From Ferrigenium kumadai (lineage in GTDB: Bacteria; Pseudomonadota; Gammaproteobacteria; Burkholderiales; Gallionellaceae), in NCBI RefSeq assembly GCF_018324385.1, contig NZ_AP019536.1, positions 1,488,001 to 1,552,000 of the forward strand: 64,000 nt of DNA, read 5' to 3'. Position numbers and translations under genes: made by a program. Below the pieces are notes generated by a model. That model was given only the letters and a program-made list of their open reading frames with translations, was not told where the DNA came from and did not search any database. This document shows positions 9,113 to 15,937 of the stretch, one piece after another (within the stretch, counting starts at the first letter, position 1; each line of letters begins with the position of its first letter).

Positions 9113-9550
9113 TCACCAGTTCGTGATATCGGCCGCTTCCCCGCTACCCCCCGGCCGCCCGTCCTTGCCCAGAGACATCAGGTCATAATCGCCATGTTCG
9201 CCGGGGGACCTGAACAAATATGGGAAATTCCACGGATCGAGCGGTATCTCTTTTTTCATGTACGGCCCATCCCATCTTTGCTCCCCCGTTGGGCGCGTCA
9301 TCAGGGCCTTCAGTCCCTGCTCCGTAGACGGGTAATGGCCGGTGTCCAGCCGGTATTGCTCCAGCGCCTTGTCCAGGGCAGAAATCTGGGCCTGGGTCAC
9401 CTTGATTTCTGATTTTCCGATCTGGGCGAAATACTTCGGCCCGACATAACCGGCAAGCAGGCCGATGATCACCATGACCACCAGTAGTTCGAGCAGGGTA
9501 AAACCTGATGCATGACGGTACAGCCTTCGCATAGCAGTTCGGTTATCCAT
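9113..9550 (-). CDS. gspG: Major pseudopilin GspG
   Basis: A 145-residue prepilin: leader MDNRTAMRRLYRHASG, then FTLLELLVVMVIIGLLAGYV with Glu at mature position 5. The C-terminal part has the GspG hallmarks: HYPSTEQGLKALMTRPTGEQ, DPWNFPYLFRSPGEHGDYDL and SLGKDGRPGG, the calcium-site loop region. GGAGG lies 9 bases before the ATG. It is the first gene of the secretion operon, so the operon promoter should lie in the intergenic stretch upstream. The closeness to true GspG suggests a type II secretion-like function rather than a retractile pilus. Confidence 0.93.
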   Translation of the reverse strand: MDNRTAMRRLYRHASGFTLLELLVVMVIIGLLAGYVGPKYFAQIGKSEIKVTQAQISALDKALEQYRLDTGHYPSTEQGLKALMTRPTGEQRWDGPYMKKEIPLDPWNFPYLFRSPGEHGDYDLMSLGKDGRPGGSGEAADITNW

Positions 9551-9846
9551 TTCTCACGTCCTCCAATTCAGCAATGGTTTTTTGCTTGCTGCCAAGTTAC
9601 CGCTACGCATGCAAATTTTCTCTACGTGGACAACTGTATTCACATGTACTGCGAGCACGGAATTTTGGGGGATACAAGTACGCAGCTCTGCTCAGCTGAC
9701 GGTAAGGGGGAACCGCCTATCTGGAGCTACGGAATTTAGCGTAATCAAAAACAAGTAATTTGCTGATTTTTCCGGCTTCCCTGCTGCCTTAAAGTCGGCT
9801 CTCTAAGCTTGATTCCGACAACCCGATTTTCCAAAGGAGACTCGTT
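9551..9846. other. Divergent intergenic region between gspG and the SAP-like gene
   Basis: About 296 bases without a gene. It should carry the promoter of the secretion operon (minus) and of the small-protein pair (plus). It is AT-richer than its surroundings. No convincing sigma-70 pair, riboswitch or terminator is visible by eye. Confidence 0.5.
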
Positions 9847-10041
9847 ATGAAATTGCAGGATGTCCGAACCATCGCAAGGAACCATCACCTCAAGCCGGAC
9901 GGTTCAACCAAGGCCGAACTGATCCGCAAAATCCAGCGCAAGGAGGGGAATTTCGATTGTTTCTCCAGCGCGTTTCACGGCTACTGCGACCAGCACAACT
10001 GCCTGTGGCGCAGCGACTGCATCAACAGCGCAACAGCCTGA
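9847..10041 (+). CDS. Small SAP-motif, Cys-rich protein
   Basis: A 64-residue protein preceded by AAAGGAGA six bases before the ATG. The first half (MKLQDVRTIARNHHLKP, then TKAELIRKIQ) fits a SAP helix-turn-helix nucleic-acid-binding motif. The second half holds CFSSAFHGYCDQHNCLWRSD, with four to five Cys and a CxWRxDC pattern. Similar small proteins occur in other Proteobacteria as conserved hypotheticals, from memory of the pattern. It is followed 27 bases later by a gene with a related Cys pattern. Possible roles are DNA/RNA binding with a metal or redox site, but this is inference. Confidence 0.8.
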   Translation: MKLQDVRTIARNHHLKPDGSTKAELIRKIQRKEGNFDCFSSAFHGYCDQHNCLWRSDCINSATA

Positions 10042-10068
10042 CCCGAGACAATCACACCGGAGAAACTC

Positions 10069-10275
10069 ATGACCCACACACAACGCCAACAGTTGGCAAA
10101 TGAATTGGGGATAAACGAAAACGTCGCATACATGTCGCAAACGCGGCTGGTGAGGAACGTCCAGATACGTCGCGGCAACGAGCCCTGTTTCTCTACCGAG
10201 AAACGCTACAACTGTGAGGAAGATTGCGAATGGTCCAGGAGTTGCCGCAAGCTGAGGGCTGTCTGGCTGCGCTAA
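10069..10275 (+). CDS. Small Cys-rich companion protein
   Basis: A 68-residue protein with GGAGAAACTC before its ATG. It contains LVRNVQIRRGNEPCFSTEKR, then CEEDCEWSRSCRKL. The spacing of Cys and the CxW-x3-C element echo the second half of the preceding SAP-like protein, so the two probably descend from one module and may act together. No known catalytic motif is seen. The translation start and reading frame are well supported, the function is unknown. Confidence 0.75.
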   Translation: MTHTQRQQLANELGINENVAYMSQTRLVRNVQIRRGNEPCFSTEKRYNCEEDCEWSRSCRKLRAVWLR

Positions 10276-10322
10276 GAAATACCAATTGCCATGCCGGACA
10301 AATCAGATCCGGAAAAAACAAT

Positions 10323-10339
10323 CCCCGGCAAAGCCGGGG
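10323..10339 (-). terminator. Rho-independent terminator for the kinase gene
   Basis: A perfect 7-bp stem CCCCGGC/GCCGGGG with an AAA loop. Reading the minus strand it is followed by ATTGTTTTTT, a good U-run, so it fits the end of the gene at 10377-11186. On the plus strand no U-run follows. Confidence 0.8.
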
Positions 10340-10376
10340 AGTTCAACTAATCGATCCCGGATGTGAAACCCACTGC

Positions 10377-11186
10377 CTAATTGGGCCGCCACGATATGCA
10401 GATCTTCGCTCCCTTGCCGGGTGCGGACTTGATCTCGCAGATGCCGCCGGAAAGCTCTGCCCGCTCTTTCATGCTCATCAGGCCAATCCCTTTATCCAAC
10501 GAGCTGCGGCGCGACATCGCCGCCGGATCGAATCCCAGGCCGTTGTCCTTGATGGAAAGGCGCAGTCCGCCTTCTGTTTTGCTGATGACCACCTTGATGC
10601 GGTCGGCATGGGCATGCTTGATGATATTGCCCGTCGCTTCCTGCACGATACGAAAGATCACGATCCTGAGCGACGCGGGAATATCAGCCTCCTGGACGCT
10701 GAAATCCTTTTCGATCTTCATGTCCGGGCACGTCGTCCCGACTTCGCGGAAGTACCACGACAGCGTAGCCATGATGCCGAGGTCGTCCAGCATCGATGGC
10801 CTCAGATCCTTGGCGATGCGGCGCACCTCATCGAAGGTATCGTTGACCTTGAGCTTGAGCCGCTGCAGTGAACCGGCAGCCTCGGAGGTCTCGTTGGCAG
10901 CCAGCAGGCGCGATGCATCCTCCAGCGACAGCTTGATCAGGGTCAGCGATTGGCCCAGCACATCGTGCAGATCCAGCGCGATGCGCTGCCGTTCACGTTC
11001 CTGTATCGTCAACAGCATGGCAGACAACCTCCGCAATTCATCCTGCGTGCTCTGCCATGCCGACTTCATCTGAGCATTCCCGAAATGAGGCTGGTTCGTC
11101 CTCATTCCGAACGAATGGTTGCTGCTGTTCATCCCCGACGCCACAGCCAGTGGCTTTCCCAATCGACCTACAGTTTCTGCACGCAT
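10377..11186 (-). CDS. Cytoplasmic HisKA_3 (NarX/LiaS-type) sensor histidine kinase
   Basis: A 269-residue kinase. The ATG at 11186 is chosen because GGAGGG lies six bases upstream; longer in-frame starts up to 11267 lack a good site. No membrane segment is seen. A coiled coil leads into the dimerisation/phosphoacceptor helix (RQRIALDLHDVLGQSLTLIK, phosphorylated His in LHD), then an X-region and a HATPase_c domain with VQEATGNIIKHAHA (N box), DNGLGFDP (G1) and KGIGLMSMKERAEL (G2). Such kinases partner with NarL/FixJ-type regulators; the FixJ-like gene 200 bases upstream is a natural candidate. The input signal is unknown because there is no recognisable sensor domain. Confidence 0.88.
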   Translation of the reverse strand: MRAETVGRLGKPLAVASGMNSSNHSFGMRTNQPHFGNAQMKSAWQSTQDELRRLSAMLLTIQERERQRIALDLHDVLGQSLTLIKLSLEDASRLLAANETSEAAGSLQRLKLKVNDTFDEVRRIAKDLRPSMLDDLGIMATLSWYFREVGTTCPDMKIEKDFSVQEADIPASLRIVIFRIVQEATGNIIKHAHADRIKVVISKTEGGLRLSIKDNGLGFDPAAMSRRSSLDKGIGLMSMKERAELSGGICEIKSAPGKGAKICISWRPN

Positions 11187-11291
11187 GACAGTCCCTCCGT
11201 TCATTGCATACCACATGCGGTCTATCCCGCCCCTCGATACCGTGCGCACATCATGTTGCGAATACACGCCGCCATCAATAGGAGGGATTAC

Positions 11292-11303
11292 CTAACGCGT
11301 TAG
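11292..11303. promoter_or_regulatory. 12-bp palindrome upstream of the kinase gene
   Basis: CTAACGCGTTAG is a perfect palindrome about 105 bases before the kinase start, between the two signalling genes. It could be an operator half of a FixJ/NarL-type or other dimeric regulator. There is no further support. Confidence 0.3.
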
Positions 11304-11387
11304 TGGGAAGGCCATAAAGTGCAGCGGGTAGGCGAACTGCTGTTTTTACCGCAGCATCGCCGCATGGGAAATTTTCGCAGAGGGACG

Positions 11388-12005
11388 TCAATCCTGTAGT
11401 GCCAGCCGCCCCTGCACCAGTTCGGCGACGCTGGCGATGTTGAGTTTGCGCATGATATTGCCGCGGTGGATGTCCACCGTCCGGTGGCTGATGCCGAGTT
11501 TCTGTCCGATGACCTTGCTCGAATCCCCAGCCACCACCAACTCCATGATTTCCTTTTCGCGAGGAGTCAGCGCCTCGAAGTGGGTACGCAGAGTTTCCTT
11601 GTAACGGTGTTGCTGATGCTTTTCATGGTCCAGCTTGATAGCGGCATGCACCCGGTCAAGCAGGTCCTGTCCGTTGAATGGCTTCTGGATGAAATCGAAA
11701 GCGCCATGCTTCAACGCGCGAACGGCCATCGGTACGTCGCCGTGGCCGGTGATGATGATGACCGGCTGGAATATGCCATGGGCCTTGAGGTTGTCCAGCA
11801 ACTCCATGCCACTCATGCCGGGCATGCGTACGTCCAACAGGATACAGCCCAGCCGCCTGGGATCAGCGCCTTCCAGGAATTCGTTCGCAGAAGCGAACAT
11901 CCTACCGTTCAGATTCACCGATTCAAGCAGCCAGCGGATGGAATCGCGCATGGCTTCATCATCATCGACCACATACACAATTGCTTGCCCGACATACTCG
12001 TTCAT
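11388..12005 (-). CDS. FixJ/NarL-family response regulator
   Basis: A 205-residue regulator. The receiver domain (about 8-125) has the acidic pocket VVDDDEAM, the phosphoacceptor Asp in CILLDVRMPGM, the conserved Thr in IITGHGD and Lys in FIQKPF. A short linker leads to a LuxR-type helix-turn-helix (LTPREKEIMELVVAGDSSKV, then SHRTVDIHRGNIMRKL). It starts 3 bases after the stop of the large PAS kinase gene, so the two form a FixL/FixJ-like or TodS-like pair. It probably controls neighbouring genes, though no target site has been proved. Confidence 0.93.
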   Translation of the reverse strand: MNEYVGQAIVYVVDDDEAMRDSIRWLLESVNLNGRMFASANEFLEGADPRRLGCILLDVRMPGMSGMELLDNLKAHGIFQPVIIITGHGDVPMAVRALKHGAFDFIQKPFNGQDLLDRVHAAIKLDHEKHQQHRYKETLRTHFEALTPREKEIMELVVAGDSSKVIGQKLGISHRTVDIHRGNIMRKLNIASVAELVQGRLALQD

Positions 12006-12008
12006 AGA

Positions 12009-15000
12009 TCACCGTCCAGCAGAAAGTGTGAAATTGAAATCGGTCCCGGAGTCACGCCCCGGTTCCACCCAGATGCGGCCGCCATAATTCTCGACCAGAG
12101 TACGGCAGATGGCCAGGCCGAGGCCAAGGCCATCTTGTTTGGAAGTGTGGAACGGATTGAAGATTTTGTCCATGTCGTCCGCGACGATCCCGCAGCCGGT
12201 ATCCCTCACCATCACCAGAATGTCGCCGGATTCGGCGACACGGGTAGCGATGCTCAACTCGCGCTGCGGCGATGCCGACATCGCCTCGACGGCGTTCTTC
12301 ATCAGATTGATCAGCACCTGCTCGATCTCGACCCGGTTCGCCGGGATCTGCGGCAATGCCGGCAAATCCAGCACGACGGTGACGGACTGGTGCTGGAATT
12401 CGCGTTCCAGCAGGATCACCGCGTTCTTGATCACCTGGTTGATGTCCGTCATGGTGCGCTCGTGCCCCTGCTTGCGCACCATACTCTTGAGCTGGCCGAT
12501 GATCTTGCCCGCCCGATCGGTTTGCAGATGGGCCAGTTTTACCGCCTGCTGGAGTTTTTCCCGGTCCCACTCCTGCTCATCCATGCGGCGCAGACAGGCA
12601 TCGAGGTAATTGTTCGCCGCCGTCAGCGGCTGGCTCAATTCGTGCGCCAGACCGGAAGCCATCTCCCCGGCCAGGTTGAGCCGTCCGGCATGCTCCATTT
12701 CCCCGCGGATCGCCTCGAACGACCTTTGCTCCGAAGTATCGATGCAGGTGCCGATGAAGCCGAGGAACCTGCCGTCATCGGTAAATCGCGGGATTCCGGA
12801 ATCCTGCACCCAACGGAACTTTCCGTCACGGTGGCGCAAACGGTATTCCAGCTTGAACGGCCGGAGTTTCCTGAATGCCTTGGTGTAGGCGGCCAGGCAG
12901 TTCTTCCGGTCGGCGACATGGACGATGTCCAGCCAATTTCGCCCCTGCGTCTGCTCCAGCGGGAGTCCGGTGAACTCATGCCAGCCCTTGTTGAAGAAAT
13001 TACACCCCAGATATTCGTCGCCGCCTTGCGCATCCGCCAGCCAGATCATGATCGGAGCAAGATCGGCCATGATGCGGAAACGCTCCTCGCTCTCGACCAG
13101 CATGTTCTCCGCCATCTTGCGCGAAGTGATGTCATGCAGCGTCGAGCGGCTCATTACATAATTCCCCTCATGGTCGTAGATGGCCGTCGCGCTCAGCAAG
13201 ATGTGCATGATCTTGCCATCCTTGCATACGAAGTCATATTCCACGCCATTGATCTCTCCCGTTTTCATGAAGCGGGGGAAATTCTCACGAAAATCCTGAA
13301 TGCTCTTATCAGTACAGAAATCCGTGATCGCCATCTTGCCGACGACTTCGTCACGCGTATAACCCAGCCAATCAAGCTCGGTGTCATTGATCTGGAGGAT
13401 GATGCCGTGTTTATCCAGCGAGTGGTAGCCGCACGGCGCATGGTTGTACAGATCTTCGACCACTTCCGCCGACTTGCGCAGTTCGTTCTTGGCCAACTGA
13501 CGCTCGGTGATATCCTGCGTCGTGCCGACAGAACGCAAAGGCTTGCCTTCCTCATCGTAATGGGTCTCACACCATTCCTGGACGTACTTGATGCGCTGAT
13601 CGGGGAGCAGCAGGCGGTGCACAACCATGTATGGCGTGCGGTTCTGTATCGACTCGGTATACGCCTGGTTCACCATCTCCCGATCATCCGGATGCACGAT
13701 ATTGAGGAACGCCTCATAGGACGCACCGAAACACTGCTGGTCGATCCCAAAGATGCGGTAATTCTCGTCCGACCAGTACAGTACATTGTTGACCAGGTCC
13801 ATCTCCCAGCTGCCGATATGCGCCATCTGCTGCGATTCCTTCAGCAGGGTCTCACTCCTGCGTAATGCCTCATCGGCCTGCCTGCGCTCGCTGATGTCGC
13901 GCATGATGAACTGCAGATATTTCGCGCCTTCCACCCCGATCACCCGTCCGCTGACTTCCACCGGGAAGACCGAACCGTCCTTTCGACGGGTCATGCTCTC
14001 GAAGCGGGATTCCCCCTGTTCACCCAATAGCTCGGTCTGCTGCGCACAACTAGCCGGATCCTGCGAGACATCGCATAAGCCACGGATCTGCATCTGCAGA
14101 AACTCCTCCTGGCTGTAGCCGTAGGCCTGCAATGCCCGGGCGTTCGCCTCGATGACATTACCCTCCTCATCGGTCACAAGGATGATGTCGTTCGCATATC
14201 GGGTCAGGTATTCATAATGTTTGGCCAGCAGTTCGCGTTCGACCGCTGAATCACGCTGCGCCTTGAGCAACCGGTAACGGGCACGATGGTTACGAAGCCA
14301 AAGGAACAGCAATCCCCCGCCGACCATCACGAAACCGAATGCCAATGCCATTGACCATGCTCGCAGGCGGTTGACCGGAGCAAACAATTCCTCGCGATCG
14401 ATCTTGCTGACTATGAACCAGGGAGTGCCGGGAATCGAGCGCATCTCGGCGACGACCGGGATGCCGCGATAATCGATCCCATTGGTGGTACGGCGTTTGC
14501 CAAGCAATGCCATGGCGCAAGGCGAGGTAGACATGCTGAGCGGGATGCGCATGCTCAGCGCTGCCCCCTGTTGGTGGCGCACATTGTTCAGGAACAGCGC
14601 ATCGTTGCCGTCACGCTTTAGCAGAAGCGTTTCGGCACTCGCGCTCTGGGTGGGCCACGACTGGATAAGCGGATAAAGGAACTGGTCTGGATCGATCCGT
14701 ATCACCACGGCTCCGACGATACGGTCGGGTTTTCCGCTGGCGATCAACGGTGAGGCCAGATCGAGATTGATACCGGCATCTCCCTGGGTACTCCAATGAA
14801 AATCGGCGAACACGACTTCGCGGCGTTTCATTGCCAGCGTGGCCAGTCCTGCATCTTCTCCTCCGACTTCATGCTGGCCGCCGACCGTTATCCGCGCCGC
14901 CCCCCCCTTATCCAGCAGTGCAATGCTGTGATAGCCGTTTACGTACTGCATCTCGGTCAGCATCTGGCGCAGCTGCTGTTTGCGTGCGTTTGCCGGCGCC

Positions 15001-15305
15001 CCCTCCTGCAGCCATTTTTCGAACTCGGCGGCGATCATCGAATCGCGCGAAAATGACCGCTCCCGGCGTTTCTCGCTCTCGCGCCATGCGGCGATCTGCC
15101 TGACTTTTGCGTCCGCGATCGCGCCAAGGTCGCGAAGTTCGCCGGCCTCGATCAGCTTTTCGATGTGCCGGAAAGAGAGCGCATACGTTGCTGCGATCAG
15201 CAGCGCGACAATGATATAAACCAGCAGCGGGAGGTAAGGCTTGAGGTCTTTGGCAAGGGAATGACTGGCATTGCTGTTACGGAAAACACGGCCAAACAGT
15301 TTCAT
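12009..15305 (-). CDS. Membrane multi-PAS sensor histidine kinase
   Basis: A 1,098-residue kinase from the ATG at 15305 (GGGGG region 8 bases upstream). Residues about 25-45 and 305-330 are membrane helices flanking a ~260-residue periplasmic sensor of Cache-like size. Four PAS/PAC units follow (ending in motifs such as MRDISERR, TTQDITER, LHDITSRK and CIDTSEQ). The HisKA domain has LAHELSQPLTAANNYL, a FixL/DctB-type His box. The ATPase domain has LINLMKNAVEAMSA, VRDTGCGI and GLGLGLAICRTLVENYGG. It lies directly before the FixJ-like regulator. The signals may be periplasmic ligand plus cytoplasmic redox or oxygen through PAS; haem ligation is not evident. Confidence 0.92.
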   Translation of the reverse strand: MKLFGRVFRNSNASHSLAKDLKPYLPLLVYIIVALLIAATYALSFRHIEKLIEAGELRDLGAIADAKVRQIAAWRESEKRRERSFSRDSMIAAEFEKWLQEGAPANARKQQLRQMLTEMQYVNGYHSIALLDKGGAARITVGGQHEVGGEDAGLATLAMKRREVVFADFHWSTQGDAGINLDLASPLIASGKPDRIVGAVVIRIDPDQFLYPLIQSWPTQSASAETLLLKRDGNDALFLNNVRHQQGAALSMRIPLSMSTSPCAMALLGKRRTTNGIDYRGIPVVAEMRSIPGTPWFIVSKIDREELFAPVNRLRAWSMALAFGFVMVGGGLLFLWLRNHRARYRLLKAQRDSAVERELLAKHYEYLTRYANDIILVTDEEGNVIEANARALQAYGYSQEEFLQMQIRGLCDVSQDPASCAQQTELLGEQGESRFESMTRRKDGSVFPVEVSGRVIGVEGAKYLQFIMRDISERRQADEALRRSETLLKESQQMAHIGSWEMDLVNNVLYWSDENYRIFGIDQQCFGASYEAFLNIVHPDDREMVNQAYTESIQNRTPYMVVHRLLLPDQRIKYVQEWCETHYDEEGKPLRSVGTTQDITERQLAKNELRKSAEVVEDLYNHAPCGYHSLDKHGIILQINDTELDWLGYTRDEVVGKMAITDFCTDKSIQDFRENFPRFMKTGEINGVEYDFVCKDGKIMHILLSATAIYDHEGNYVMSRSTLHDITSRKMAENMLVESEERFRIMADLAPIMIWLADAQGGDEYLGCNFFNKGWHEFTGLPLEQTQGRNWLDIVHVADRKNCLAAYTKAFRKLRPFKLEYRLRHRDGKFRWVQDSGIPRFTDDGRFLGFIGTCIDTSEQRSFEAIRGEMEHAGRLNLAGEMASGLAHELSQPLTAANNYLDACLRRMDEQEWDREKLQQAVKLAHLQTDRAGKIIGQLKSMVRKQGHERTMTDINQVIKNAVILLEREFQHQSVTVVLDLPALPQIPANRVEIEQVLINLMKNAVEAMSASPQRELSIATRVAESGDILVMVRDTGCGIVADDMDKIFNPFHTSKQDGLGLGLAICRTLVENYGGRIWVEPGRDSGTDFNFTLSAGR

Positions 15306-15436
15306 GGATACGGCCCCCTGGGCTAAGTGATCGACTGCTGCCGGCCGGGACATTTTTTGACACTGCGAGAACCTTCTCCCGTCCGCTAGTTCCGGCATGC
15401 TACATGATTTCCCGCCGAGGGATAAAGGGGCAAGCA

Positions 15437-15459
15437 CAGGGCGCCATAAGACGCCCCTG
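15437..15459 (-). terminator. Possible terminator after the Met-rich gene
   Basis: CAGGGCG and CGCCCCTG form a 7-bp stem with one bulged base, just after the stop at 15475 on the minus strand. The following minus-strand bases contain only a short T-run, so it may be a weak terminator. Confidence 0.35.
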
Positions 15460-15474
15460 GACATCTCGCTTGAA

Positions 15475-15846
15475 TCACTCCGTCACTACAGGCTCCGCCA
15501 TCCTGAACCCGAGATAGACTGTGACGGTACTGCCGTTCTTGAGCGTCTTGATGGAATCCGGCGGAAAATGCAACGTCATGTCGGCCACGCCGCTTTTCAA
15601 TACCAGAGTACCCTTGGCATGGTTGATCATGCTGACAGTGCCGGTCATCTTGTGGCGCCCCATCAACATGCAATCCCCGCCCATGCCCTCCCTGTCCATC
15701 AGGCACTCGCCCTTCATCATGCCCATCCGGGTATCGCCCTTCATCTTGTCCATGCCCATTCCGGAGGGACCATAGTCGGCTGCGCAAGCGGAAACGGCCA
15801 AGCTGGCGCCGAACAGACTGTTCAACAACAGTGTCAATTTACTCAT
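15475..15846 (-). CDS. Met-rich periplasmic protein or lipoprotein, possible copper-binding
   Basis: A 123-residue protein; ATG at 15846 with GGAGAACCAGT upstream. The signal sequence (MSKLTLLLNSLFGASLAVSA) ends before Cys21, so it may be a lipoprotein (VSAC lipobox-like) or be cut after ACA. The first mature segment is strikingly Met-rich (MGMDKMKGDTRMGMMKGE, then MDREGMGGDCMLMGRHKM), the kind of soft ligand set that binds Cu(I). The C-terminal 60 residues (TGTVSMINHAKGTLVLKS, then TVTVYLGFR) look like a small OB-type barrel as in CusF-like proteins. It lies downstream of the protease and near two multicopper oxidases, so a role in copper delivery is plausible but inferred. Confidence 0.7.
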   Translation of the reverse strand: MSKLTLLLNSLFGASLAVSACAADYGPSGMGMDKMKGDTRMGMMKGECLMDREGMGGDCMLMGRHKMTGTVSMINHAKGTLVLKSGVADMTLHFPPDSIKTLKNGSTVTVYLGFRMAEPVVTE

Positions 15847-15937
15847 ACTGGTTCTCCTTTCCGAGATCAAAAACGGCCCATCAACGAGCCAAATTTCAAC
15901 GCCAGCCCGCGATGCGGACAAGGCATCCGGTGGTGCA

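Noticed and set aside
9600..9790. Possible riboswitch (GEMM or other) in the gspG upstream region
   Set aside because: Conserved core nucleotides of the cyclic-di-GMP riboswitch classes could not be matched on either strand.
11466..13865. A 799-codon plus-strand frame opposite the PAS kinase and regulator
   Set aside because: The minus strand encodes an unmistakable kinase and FixJ-like regulator here; the plus frame has no domain similarity.
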